A DNA stretch of 64,000 bases from an uncultured Sphingomonadaceae bacterium (GTDB lineage: Bacteria > Pseudomonadota > Alphaproteobacteria > Sphingomonadales > Sphingomonadaceae), in contig CANLSQ010000002.1 in assembly GCA_947493955.1 (NCBI GenBank), positions 434,001 through 498,000 on the forward strand. Reading direction: 5' to 3'. The translations under genes and the position numbers were made by a program. Within the stretch, counting starts at the first letter, position 1. Each line of letters opens with the position of its first letter. Positions 1 to 7,628 of the stretch are shown piece after piece. The notes beneath the pieces were generated by a model. It saw only the letters and a list, made by a program, of their open reading frames with translations, made no database searches and was not told where the DNA came from.

Positions 1-1074
1 CTTCTCGCCTTCACGCTCGGTCCAGAAACCGACTTGCTGGAGATGCGGATCTTCAAGCACATCGGCCATCTGGTTATAGCGCATCGCGGGAATATTATGC
101 TCGTCGAGCAGTTCCAGCCATTCATCCGTTGTCTTGGTCGAGGCAATTTCCTCGATCAACGCATAGAGCGCGGTAATATTCTTGGTGCGTTCGGAATAGG
201 TGGCAAAGCGCGGTTCTTCAAACACTCCTGGCTTGCCGCCCAGCTCGAAAAAGGTTTCCCATTGCCCGTCGCTATAAGGAACGAGGCCGATATAACCGTC
301 CTTGGTCGGATAAGGCTTGCGATTGGGATTAATCGAACGCGTGTAGGCGAGGCGGCCATTGCCGGGAATGAAGGTTTCACCCCATAGATTCTCGACCATA
401 TTGAACCAGGTAAAGGCTTCGAACATCGGTACCTGAACAAACTGGCCCTCGCCGGTTTTTTCCTTGTGATACATGGCCGCCAGCGTCGCGTTGACGGCGA
501 ATAGCCCGATGGTTTTGTCCGCGACCAGCGACGGCATATAAAGCGGCCGTCCGCTATCGCCGCGCTTTTCAAACAGCGACGCAAAGCCGGAGGAACATTG
601 GATCAAGTCATCATAAGCCTGCCGGTGGGAATATTCACCGCCTTGGCCAAAGCCCGCGCAATGAACATAAACAATGCCCGGGTTGATTGCCTTGACCGAC
701 TCATAATCCAGCCCCAGCCGCTCCATTCCGGCGAGCCGAACATTATGGAAAAACACATCGGCATGTTTGAGCAGTTCTACGATCACCGCCTTGTCGGCTT
801 CTTCCTTAGCATTGAGTGTGATCGATTTCTTGTTGCGGTTGAGCGACGTGAAAATCGGCCCGAGATCGCCGGTTGGACTGTCACCGGCATGGCGCATCAT
901 GTCGCCCGGAAACTTGCCGCTGTCATTTTCCACCTTGATGACTTCCGCGCCCATGTCGGCAAAATTCAGGGTCGCAAAAGGCCCCAGAACGACAGTGGAC
1001 ATGTCCAGTATCTTCAGGCCCTTTAGCGGCCCGGTTGGTTCGACATCCCATTGCAGTTCCGGCCATCCGCTCAT
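1..1074 (-). CDS. CaiB/BaiF family CoA-transferase, 3' end cut by window edge
   Basis: A family III CoA-transferase, which moves CoA between carboxylic acids through an aspartyl-CoA intermediate. 358 codons are visible and the frame is open to base 1, so only the C-terminus is missing. The N-terminal fold signature DMSTVVLGPF lies at about residue 24, MGAEVIKVE at about 41, and the expected catalytic aspartate is D186 in LVADKTIGL. The ATG at 1074 has a GAGGAT ribosome site 7 bases upstream. The gene diverges from a thiolase-like gene across 94 bases, which suggests a shared acyl-CoA pathway. The substrate cannot be read from the sequence; alpha-methylacyl-CoA racemase-like activity is the main alternative within the superfamily. 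Confidence 0.88.
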   Translation of the reverse strand, partial: MSGWPELQWDVEPTGPLKGLKILDMSTVVLGPFATLNFADMGAEVIKVENDSGKFPGDMMRHAGDSPTGDLGPIFTSLNRNKKSITLNAKEEADKAVIVELLKHADVFFHNVRLAGMERLGLDYESVKAINPGIVYVHCAGFGQGGEYSHRQAYDDLIQCSSGFASLFEKRGDSGRPLYMPSLVADKTIGLFAVNATLAAMYHKEKTGEGQFVQVPMFEAFTWFNMVENLWGETFIPGNGRLAYTRSINPNRKPYPTKDGYIGLVPYSDGQWETFFELGGKPGVFEEPRFATYSERTKNITALYALIEEIASTKTTDEWLELLDEHNIPAMRYNQMADVLEDPHLQQVGFWTEREGEK

Positions 1075-1168
1075 CAACTTATCCTCAAATTATTAGGTGC
1101 ATGAATATGCGTGTCTGTTATCAGTTTTAATCGATCGATGAACTGTTTATTTTGAGGGACTTTCACGC

Positions 1169-2686
1169 ATGACAATTTCGGACCGCCAAGCACCTGTTCT
1201 TATTGGTGTGGGGGAAGCCAGCGGGCAATCCCTGAAGCAGGCATTGGGACTGGAATGGCCCTCGCCGGTGGACCTGGCTTCGGCCGCGGCAAAAGCCGCG
1301 CTGGCCGATAGCGGCGCTGCGGAAAATCTTGGCGCGTCAATTGATTGCCTGCTTGCCACCCGTCTGTTCTATGACAGCGGCGTTGGGCATGACTATGGCT
1401 CGCCGGACAATTTCCCCGATGCGATTGCGCAGGCGGCTGGTCTTAATCCGGCGCAGCTGATTTATGGCGATGTCGGCGGTCAAAGTCCGCAAAAACATTT
1501 GAACGAGCTGGCGGTCCAGCTACACGAAGGGAAAATCAAGGCAACTCTTCTGTGCGGTTCGGAATCCATCGGCACGGTGAAGCGCGCCAAGAAGGCTGGC
1601 CATGCAATGGATTGGAACCAGCCTTCGGATCGCGACTATATCGACAAGCGCACCGAATTTCCGGTCCTCACCATGTATGAATTCCGCCACGGGATTATCT
1701 CCATGCCGATGGCTTATGGCCTGCTGGAAAACGCGCGCCGCAGCCGCCTCGATATGGACCGGGCCAGCTACGCAGCAGACATGGCCGAGCTTTGGTCTGC
1801 CTTTTCCTCGGTTGCATCCACGCGTGAACATGCGCAATTTGCAAAGGACTGGAGCGCAGAAAAATTGCTGCAGGATGGCGACGGCAACTATCAGCTCAAT
1901 GATCCCTATCGCCGCTGGATGGTGGCACAGGATGCGGTCGCTCTGGGCGGAGCCGTCGTCATGACGACTGCAGGTCATGCGGAAGATCTCGGCATATCCG
2001 AAGACAAGATGATCTACCTGCACAGCGGCGCCGATGCCAGCGTTCCGATCATCAGCCAGCAAATGGACCTGTCGCGATCTCCTGCCGTCGAATGGGCGGT
2101 GAGTAAGGCGCTCGACCTTGCCGAGCGGCAGGCGAGCGATATCGGCCCTATTGATATATACAGCTGTTTCCCGGTCGCGGTGTCACTGGTGATGGAAGCG
2201 CTGAACCAACCGGACCGGCCTTTGTCCAGTTACACGCTGACCGGCGGGCTGAGCTTCTTTGGCGGACCCGGCAATAGTTACAGCACCCATGCCATTGTCG
2301 CTCTGGTGCAGGCGCTGCGGAAGGATGGCAGCAAGCCCGGCATGATCTCTGCCAATGGCGGCGCGATCAACAAGGAATCCGTCGGCATTTATGCGGCACA
2401 GCCATTGGCAGGCGGATGGTCACCCGACCGGATCGCGACGCCCAATGCCCTCCCACCCGATGAAGGGACAAAGCCCGATCATTTCGCGTCAGGTGATGGC
2501 GTGATCAAAAGCTATGCGCTACCCTATGTAAAAGGTGTCGCCGGAGCCGCGACCTTGTGGTTGCAGGATGCAAATGGCGTGCCCTGCATCGGCCTGCTGG
2601 ACAATCCGCCGGAAGACAGGGATCTGATTGGCGAGAAGGTTACGATTACCTCCGATGGTAAGCGCAATCATGCGGTGCTGGGATAA
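1169..2686 (+). CDS. Thiolase-superfamily protein lacking the nucleophilic cysteine
   Basis: A 505-residue member of the acetyl-CoA acetyltransferase / SCP2-thiolase-like superfamily. The fold is clear: an N-terminal IGVGEASG strand, CFPVAVSLVMEAL near 335, and the glycine-rich GGLSFFGGPGNSYSTHA with the active-site histidine near 370. The loop that normally carries the nucleophilic Cys reads GGQSPQ (about 103-108), and the second catalytic Cys region reads SANGGAINK. Canonical thiolytic chemistry is therefore unlikely. The same replacement occurs in a known group of roughly 500-residue thiolase-like proteins with an extra C-terminal OB-like domain, so it is a family trait and not decay. It diverges from the CoA-transferase gene. 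The substrate is unknown. Confidence 0.8.
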   Translation: MTISDRQAPVLIGVGEASGQSLKQALGLEWPSPVDLASAAAKAALADSGAAENLGASIDCLLATRLFYDSGVGHDYGSPDNFPDAIAQAAGLNPAQLIYGDVGGQSPQKHLNELAVQLHEGKIKATLLCGSESIGTVKRAKKAGHAMDWNQPSDRDYIDKRTEFPVLTMYEFRHGIISMPMAYGLLENARRSRLDMDRASYAADMAELWSAFSSVASTREHAQFAKDWSAEKLLQDGDGNYQLNDPYRRWMVAQDAVALGGAVVMTTAGHAEDLGISEDKMIYLHSGADASVPIISQQMDLSRSPAVEWAVSKALDLAERQASDIGPIDIYSCFPVAVSLVMEALNQPDRPLSSYTLTGGLSFFGGPGNSYSTHAIVALVQALRKDGSKPGMISANGGAINKESVGIYAAQPLAGGWSPDRIATPNALPPDEGTKPDHFASGDGVIKSYALPYVKGVAGAATLWLQDANGVPCIGLLDNPPEDRDLIGEKVTITSDGKRNHAVLG

Positions 2687-2689
2687 GCC

Positions 2690-2858
2690 AGCACTAGCGG
2701 TTTTTGGTCCAAACCAGGGTGAGTATTTTGGCTTCTCCGGCGTGGAGTGGCTTTGGGCGCTATCGGCCGTGCTGACTATCTTCCTCTATTTTCCGACGGC
2801 GTGGTTTTCGCGCCTGAAGCGCCGAAGGTGGGACATTGGCTGGCTGAAATATTTCTAG
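2690..2858 (+). pseudogene. Orphan C-terminal remnant of a DUF1624 / heparan-glucosaminide acetyltransferase-like membrane protein
   Basis: Directly after the thiolase-like stop there is an open frame with no start or ribosome site of its own. It encodes a hydrophobic segment followed by YFPTAWFSRLKRRRWDIGW and a final LKYF. This resembles the conserved end of DUF1624 membrane proteins, where a last helix is followed by a W-F-x-x-L/V-K-x-R-R-R motif and a short aromatic tail. The N-terminal several hundred residues are absent, so I read it as the leftover of a deletion whose breakpoint lies near 2690-2710. The assignment rests on remembered family sequence. Confidence 0.5.
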
Positions 2859-3051
2859 CCGGTAGCTCTGGAAGCATAACCTGGCCTAGACCCGGTTATG
2901 GATAACGACCGGGCGAAACGAGGGAAGGAATCCTCGTGTCGATATGGACAAAAGCGCGGCGAGCGCCCTGTCCGATCATATCTTTTGTGAGGTAGGCAAT
3001 TTTCTGAGAAAGCCTGCGAGGCCCATGCAGGAAGCTCTTGAACTCGCGCAA

Positions 3052-3084
3052 TGAAAGGCCGCCCCGGAAAAACCCAGGACGGCC
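3052..3084 (-). terminator. Probable rho-independent terminator of the amidohydrolase operon
   Basis: On the minus strand the arms 3084-3077 and 3064-3057 (GGCCGTCC / GGGCGGCC) pair over 8 positions with one G-T wobble, followed by TTTCATT. It lies 20 bases beyond the stop of the small membrane protein gene. The T-run is short, so termination may be incomplete. Confidence 0.5.
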
Positions 3085-3103
3085 CGAATGGATCGCTCTT
3101 CCT

Positions 3104-3334
3104 CTACTTCTTGCCGAAAAAGCTCAACTTTCTGAACACGGTGATGCCAAAGACTGCAGCGCCAAAATAAAGCACGACTTCCGTGGCGACAGCGGCAATG
3201 GCAAACAGTGCCACTTTCTTCGTCATTTCTGGCTGCCAGATCAGAATGGAGCCGATCACTGCGGCCCATATCAGAGCCAAGAGAGCAACTGCGATGATGA
3301 GCAGTGTGGTGGGACGAATTTTTTGTAGGTTCAT
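3104..3334 (-). CDS. Small two-helix membrane protein of unknown function
   Basis: A 76-residue protein with two predicted transmembrane helices (about residues 10-33 and 42-65), a basic N-terminus (MNLQKIRP) and a basic C-terminus (RKLSFFGKK). Its start overlaps the amidohydrolase stop by 4 bases, so the two are translationally coupled, and a terminator hairpin follows. I do not recognise the family. The coupling suggests a role tied to the secreted amidohydrolase, but nothing in the sequence shows what it is. Confidence 0.65.
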   Translation of the reverse strand: MNLQKIRPTTLLIIAVALLALIWAAVIGSILIWQPEMTKKVALFAIAAVATEVVLYFGAAVFGITVFRKLSFFGKK

Positions 3335-4770
3335 TTGATATCTCCATTGATGTTACGGATTGTAGTGGGGTCGAAAAGCGTGCCGTCGCTGAGGACGGCG
3401 CGAACGTGTTGGAGGTTTGCGAAATCCTGTACCGGGTCTGCACCGACGAAGAGGATGTCGGCCTCATGTCCGATTGCGAGGCGGCCGGTTCGGGTGTCGA
3501 TCTTCAGCAATCGGGCGCCTTCAATGGTCGCCATACGCAAGATGGCCCACGCCGGAATTCCCGCTTCACGGTGGAGTATCATCTCCTGCGACATGCTGAT
3601 GCCGGGGGCGACATAAGGATTGGCGAGATCGGTTCCGATGGTCATCGGAATGCCGGCCTCATACATCCGTTTGGTCAGCTCCAGCAGCCTGGGCCAGACC
3701 GCCTGCGCGCGATCATAATCACTGGCCTGCCAGCCCAGATCGAACCGGAAAAGTGTCCGCCAGTTATTGAGTGAATCCGGATGCGCATATTGCATGCCGC
3801 TATCCACGATTTCCGCCTTGTTGCCGAAGAAGGCGGGCTTGAATGCGGCAAGGGTCGCCTCGGCATAGACTTGCTTTTCAGCGAGCGTTTCAATCATCTC
3901 TTGCATCGGCTGCGCATCGAAATCGGCGACCTCGTACCATTCGAAGAACTCGAAACTGCCGGGCCGCCGCTTGGCCAAGAATTCCTCGCGTGCGTCGGCA
4001 GGTAGAAGGTCGGGGCTGACCGGCATCATATGCACGAGTGCATCGACGCCCAAATTGGCCGCTGTAGTCCAGCTGACGTCGCCCAGGTGCGCGATCGTCT
4101 CGAGCCCCAATGCGTCAGCAGCCTTGATACCTTCAGCCAGCTCCCGCTCTGTCAGGCCGGTGTAGAGCTTGATGAAGGTTGCCCCGTCATCGCTCTGGCG
4201 CCGAACAATATCGCTGACGCTTACATCGGCATTGGGCTTCACAATCGGGCCATCGACTTCGAGCGGATTCATATCGATCACTTCGCCTGCATGGAACGCT
4301 TCTGGTCCGACCAATTCGCCAGCATCACGCATGCGGGAATAAGCCTGGTTCGCTTTTGTATCACCGGCTGGGTTGCGCACAGTCGTGATACCGAACGAAA
4401 GCAACTGGCGGGCATTGAAGGCCGTGATGTCGGAGCGTTTTTCGATGATCATCTTGGGCACGCCGTCGTTCACTTCGAAGTTCAATGGGCCCCATGTCAT
4501 GTGCGCATGGGTATCGATCAAACCGGGTAGTGCGAATTGCTGGCTATGATCGTGGAGATTGAAACCCGATATATCTGCGGGCAGACCCTGACCAATTGCG
4601 ACGATCTTGCCGTCTTCAATGGCGATATAGCTGTCTGGCTGACGTGTTTCATTCTCGGGATCGATCAACGTGACGCCGTAATAGATGTCGCGTTGGGCCT
4701 CTGATGCTTGCGCTGCCGTGCCAAACATGGCGGAAGCTGCTAGCAATAGGGCCGTGATACTGGTTCGCAT
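3331..4770 (-). CDS. Secreted amidohydrolase-family metal-dependent hydrolase
   Basis: A 479-residue exported hydrolase of the amidohydrolase superfamily (imidazolonepropionase/prolidase-like branch). The ATG at 4770 is preceded by GGAGAA at 8 bases and opens a signal peptide (MRTSITALLLAASAMFGTAA, then QAS). A longer in-frame start at 4809 would bury that signal peptide. The metal-binding HxH is in LIDTHAHMTW (H78, H80). Later histidines in IAHLGDVS and LVHMMPV and the aspartate in IGTDLANPY supply the rest of a usual metal site. The C-terminal GRLAIGHEADILFV strand closes the composite beta domain. It is first in an operon with the small membrane protein and diverges from the ECF sigma gene across 120 bases. 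The substrate is unknown. Confidence 0.85.
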   Translation of the reverse strand: MRTSITALLLAASAMFGTAAQASEAQRDIYYGVTLIDPENETRQPDSYIAIEDGKIVAIGQGLPADISGFNLHDHSQQFALPGLIDTHAHMTWGPLNFEVNDGVPKMIIEKRSDITAFNARQLLSFGITTVRNPAGDTKANQAYSRMRDAGELVGPEAFHAGEVIDMNPLEVDGPIVKPNADVSVSDIVRRQSDDGATFIKLYTGLTERELAEGIKAADALGLETIAHLGDVSWTTAANLGVDALVHMMPVSPDLLPADAREEFLAKRRPGSFEFFEWYEVADFDAQPMQEMIETLAEKQVYAEATLAAFKPAFFGNKAEIVDSGMQYAHPDSLNNWRTLFRFDLGWQASDYDRAQAVWPRLLELTKRMYEAGIPMTIGTDLANPYVAPGISMSQEMILHREAGIPAWAILRMATIEGARLLKIDTRTGRLAIGHEADILFVGADPVQDFANLQHVRAVLSDGTLFDPTTIRNINGDIK

Positions 4771-4890
4771 AGGACATTCTCCATTTGTTTCAGATGCCCA
4801 TTCAGTCACCTAAGGCGCTGGAATTATTACGGAGAATTTCAAGAAAAGATTTTGTAATAGAGCGGCCATCGGGCGAGACTAAACAATATA

Positions 4891-5376
4891 ATGTTCACCA
4901 TTGATCAGATTATCGAAGACTATGGAAAGAGCCTCGGGCGGGTCGCTTCTGCGCATGAAGCGGACCGCGCGTTGCAAGAGGATTTGCTGCAAGAAATCCT
5001 GATCGCCATCCACCGCGCGCTTCCGGCGTTGCAGGAGAAAGAGCGGTTGGCGCCCTATATCTTTCGGATTGCGCACAATCGCGCTGCGACACATGTGGCC
5101 CGGCAAGTCCGACAGAAGCAGGTCGATGGCGAGGCAAGCCTGGCGCAGGAAGAGAGCGAGCATCCCGAGGTTGAGATAATCTCGTCAGAGCGTGTGACGC
5201 GTCTGGAGCGAGCAGTGCGCAGATTGCCTCTGCCCTATCGCATGGTGATGACATTGTTGCTGGAAGAAATGACCTATGCTGAGATCGCGGAAACGCTGGA
5301 GATCAGCCCATCAAATGTCGGCGTCCGGGTCAACCGGGCCAAGGCAAAGTTAAAGGAATTGCTCGATGAACAATGA
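4891..5376 (+). CDS. ECF-type RNA polymerase sigma factor
   Basis: A 161-residue sigma-70 family factor with only regions 2 and 4, as in extracytoplasmic-function sigmas. Region 2 (about 10-75) contains LLQEILIAIHRALP and YIFRIAHNRA. Region 4 (about 108-158) contains LPLPYRMVMTLLLEEMTYAE and the helix-turn-helix ISPSNVGVRVNRAKAKLKE. The last 11 bases overlap the next gene, a membrane protein, which is the usual arrangement of an ECF sigma with its membrane regulator. No strong ribosome site is visible before the ATG. The regulon is unknown; the diverging amidohydrolase operon is an obvious candidate. Confidence 0.9.
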   Translation: MFTIDQIIEDYGKSLGRVASAHEADRALQEDLLQEILIAIHRALPALQEKERLAPYIFRIAHNRAATHVARQVRQKQVDGEASLAQEESEHPEVEIISSERVTRLERAVRRLPLPYRMVMTLLLEEMTYAEIAETLEISPSNVGVRVNRAKAKLKELLDEQ

Positions 5377-5959
5377 CGACTTCCTCGACAGTTTGAAGGC
5401 CGATTGGAAAAAGCGCGAGGTCGATCTTGATTCCGTTCGCCTAGGTATGGAACAGCGTGAGAATGACATGCGGCGTTCGATCACGAAGGCGCGTCTATCA
5501 GTGGTCATGTTCATGCTCGGGGGCGCGGCCTTTGCCTGGTTCGCGTGGACCACACAAGACGCTTTGGTTGCGTTGGGTGCACTCGCGTTTCTGGTGGCGA
5601 CGCCCTTTCAATTCATCGAGCTACAGATGCGCCAGCGTGTCCTGGACACAGATTATATGGCGTCCGGCCAATCGCTGTTGGAGCGTGGATTGCGCAACGC
5701 CCGAGGAATGTTACGATTGCTGCAATTCGCGCGCTGGGTCTCTGGCTTCTTCCTGCTGTTCGCGCTGATGGCTTTCGGCTTGGCTTTCTGGGGGCTGAGA
5801 TCGGAATTCGAAGCTGTGCTTATCGGTGGGGCGTGGGCGGTCGCCGGTATCGGCTCTTACCTGTTGCACCGAGGCCGCCTGTCTGAAGCCAGATCAGAAG
5901 TTGAAAATTTCCAAGCTTTGCTGGCGGAGTATCAGTCCGGAGAGAAAGACTGGCAATAA
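5366..5959 (+). CDS. Membrane protein coupled to the ECF sigma factor, candidate anti-sigma
   Basis: A 197-residue protein with a charged N-terminal cytoplasmic arm of about 45 residues, two helix pairs (about 46-90 and 118-160), and a charged, probably helical, C-terminal tail rich in E and R (SEARSEVENFQALLAEYQ). It overlaps the sigma gene by 11 bases, so the two are translationally coupled. The typical zinc anti-sigma motif HxxxCxxC is absent and the protein contains no cysteine. I infer an anti-sigma or sigma-modulating role from position only; the family is not one I recognise. Confidence 0.7.
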   Translation: MNNDDFLDSLKADWKKREVDLDSVRLGMEQRENDMRRSITKARLSVVMFMLGGAAFAWFAWTTQDALVALGALAFLVATPFQFIELQMRQRVLDTDYMASGQSLLERGLRNARGMLRLLQFARWVSGFFLLFALMAFGLAFWGLRSEFEAVLIGGAWAVAGIGSYLLHRGRLSEARSEVENFQALLAEYQSGEKDWQ

Positions 5960-6330
5960 TACTATCAGTATATCGCGAACTCGTCTCCGCGAGACGTGAA
6001 GCGTCCTACTCTCAACGTTTTTCAAGCCATGAGAGATTGTCACTCGGCCAAGGCGGCTGAGCGGTTCTGCGCAGCTGGGTCGAATTGTAAATAAGCCACA
6101 TTCATTCTCCTTGGCCGGAATGACTTCGGAGAATGCCCCCTTCGGGACCCAAGATCTCGGGTGGGTATGTCTTGGACTGGGGCGCAAAGCGGACGGTAAA
6201 CGAAGTATAGACCAAAGGCTCAGTTCGCGACAATTCAAGCTAAAGCCGCCGCCAACTGTGGGGACGAATGTGGGGACAAAATCGCTTCCCAATTAATTAT
6301 CTATATAAATCAATGAGGTAAGAGAAAAAA
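5960..6330. other. Gene-free stretch abutting the 3' end of tRNA-Ser; possible integration scar
   Basis: 371 bases without a credible gene. A 132-codon open frame on the minus strand (5894-6292) has no ribosome site, no recognisable domain and a composition unlike its neighbours. Two direct repeats TGTGGGGAC sit 54-74 bases from the tRNA 3' end. The tRNA 3' end is the classic attachment site of tyrosine integrases, so this may be what remains after an element was lost. No integrase sequence survives. Confidence 0.4.
6257..6277 (+). repeat. Two direct repeats TGTGGGGAC near the tRNA-Ser end
   Basis: TGTGGGGAC occurs at 6257-6265 and 6269-6277, a 12-base period. Repeats of this look are often found just upstream of integrase genes next to tRNA genes, from memory of such loci. 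No integrase gene remains here. Confidence 0.55.
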
Positions 6331-6421
6331 TGGCGGAGTCGGAGGGATTCGAACCCTCGATAGGTTTAACCCTATACACGCTTTCCAAGCGTGCGCGATC
6401 GACCACTCTGCCACGACTCCG
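6331..6421 (-). tRNA. tRNA-Ser (anticodon GGA), CCA encoded
   Basis: Read on the minus strand, the 7-base acceptor arms CGGAGTC and GACTCCG pair and are followed by discriminator-linked CCA (6333-6331). The anticodon arm is CACGC-TTGGAAA-GCGTG, giving anticodon GGA (serine UCC/UCU codons). A long variable arm and the T-arm GAGGGTTCGAATCCCTC are present, as expected for a class II serine tRNA of about 91 bases. Confidence 0.97.
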
Positions 6422-6527
6422 CAATGCTTATCAGAATCATTTGGATGGTCGAAACTCTGATAGCGCCGCTTCCCCTAGTGCGCGAAACGCTCTTTCGCAA
6501 GACCTTGATGATGGTTAGGGTGTCCAG

Positions 6528-7628
6528 ATGAGAAAAAACATCCTGATTACACCCCTAGCCGCGCTACTCGCACTTTCGCCTGTTTCAGCGCAAGAGACTG
6601 AAAAAAAGGATTATCCCAGCCCCAATGCGATAGTGGACGCGGCCCCGGCGAGCGACTGGAAAGCCATTGCGGCGAGCGATTTGCTGGTCATGGATCTGGC
6701 ACCCGATGCCAAGGGTCCCAATTCTAAAAGGGAGGCGCGCCGCGTGGTCATCCAGCTGATGCCGCCGCCTTTCTCGCAAGGCTGGATCGGCAATATCCGC
6801 AAGTTGGCCGCAGCCAAATTCTGGGACGGTACCAGCATCAACCGCGTGCAGGACAATTATGTCGTGCAATGGGGCGATGCGGGATACGACAATCCGGAAT
6901 CGGGGGAAACAGAGCAGAAGGCTTTACCGGAAGGTTTGGTTGAGGTGCCGGAGAGTAATTATGCTATCAACAGATGGTTGCCTGCTTTTCCGGACAAGTC
7001 TGATATCCCAATGTCAGGTCATCGAAGTGACAGCTATGCAAGTACGGCGGGCTTCCAAGCAGGATGGCCAATTGCCGTCGGCATCAACTATGGAACACAA
7101 GCTTCCCAAAGCGCTGTTCAAAAGGAGAGTGCTCGGGAGACCGTGATTCATAAAATCCCAGACAACATTGAGGGTGTGAGGACTAAGGACACCGTCCCAA
7201 CCGGTTTTTGGCCCATCCACTGCTACGGCGCGGTCGGCGTAGGCCGTAACCTCTCTCCCGACACCGGCACAGGCGCCGAACTCTATACCGTGATCGGTCA
7301 TGCGCCGCGCCATCTCGATCGCAATATTGCGGTGGTCGGACGGATTATCGAAGGCATCGAACATCTCTCGAGCCTGCCGCGTGGCAAGGGGCAGCTCGGC
7401 TTTTATGCCGATCCCAAGAAACGCGTGCCGATCCGGTCGATCCGCCTCGGCACCGCCCTTCCCGATGCTGAGCAACCCCGGTTCCAATATCTCGACACGG
7501 ACAGCAAAGCCTTTGCGCAATATTCGGATGCCCGCGCGAATCGCCGCGATCCGTTTTTTATCAAACCGGCTGGCGGTGCGGATATCTGCAATATTCCGGT
7601 GCCGGTGCGGCGGGTGAAGGCGGATTAA
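6528..7628 (+). CDS. Secreted cyclophilin-type peptidyl-prolyl isomerase (first of two)
   Basis: A 366-residue exported cyclophilin-fold protein. The N-terminus MRKNILITPLAALLALSPV ending SAQ is a signal peptide, so it should act in the periplasm on protein folding. Cyclophilin core pieces are present: INRVQDNYVVQWGD (the arginine and glutamine region of the active site, about 104-117), then GTGAELYTVIGHAPRHLDRN and VVGRIIEGIEHL (about 248-282). Between the two halves, about residues 145-225, lies a long insertion of lower-GC DNA (6950-7200) absent from the neighbouring paralogue. Isomerase activity is not certain because the core is divergent. A second copy follows 276 bases downstream on the same strand. 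Confidence 0.85.
   Translation: MRKNILITPLAALLALSPVSAQETEKKDYPSPNAIVDAAPASDWKAIAASDLLVMDLAPDAKGPNSKREARRVVIQLMPPPFSQGWIGNIRKLAAAKFWDGTSINRVQDNYVVQWGDAGYDNPESGETEQKALPEGLVEVPESNYAINRWLPAFPDKSDIPMSGHRSDSYASTAGFQAGWPIAVGINYGTQASQSAVQKESARETVIHKIPDNIEGVRTKDTVPTGFWPIHCYGAVGVGRNLSPDTGTGAELYTVIGHAPRHLDRNIAVVGRIIEGIEHLSSLPRGKGQLGFYADPKKRVPIRSIRLGTALPDAEQPRFQYLDTDSKAFAQYSDARANRRDPFFIKPAGGADICNIPVPVRRVKAD

Noticed and set aside
5982-5996. Inverted repeat CGTCTC-CGC-GAGACG after the sigma-partner gene
   Set aside because: The stem is stable but there is no T-run, so I do not call it a terminator.
5894-6292. A 132-codon open frame on the minus strand next to tRNA-Ser
   Set aside because: It has no ribosome site and no recognisable domain, overlaps the 3' end of the sigma-partner gene and is full of arginine and proline in the way of a shadow frame.
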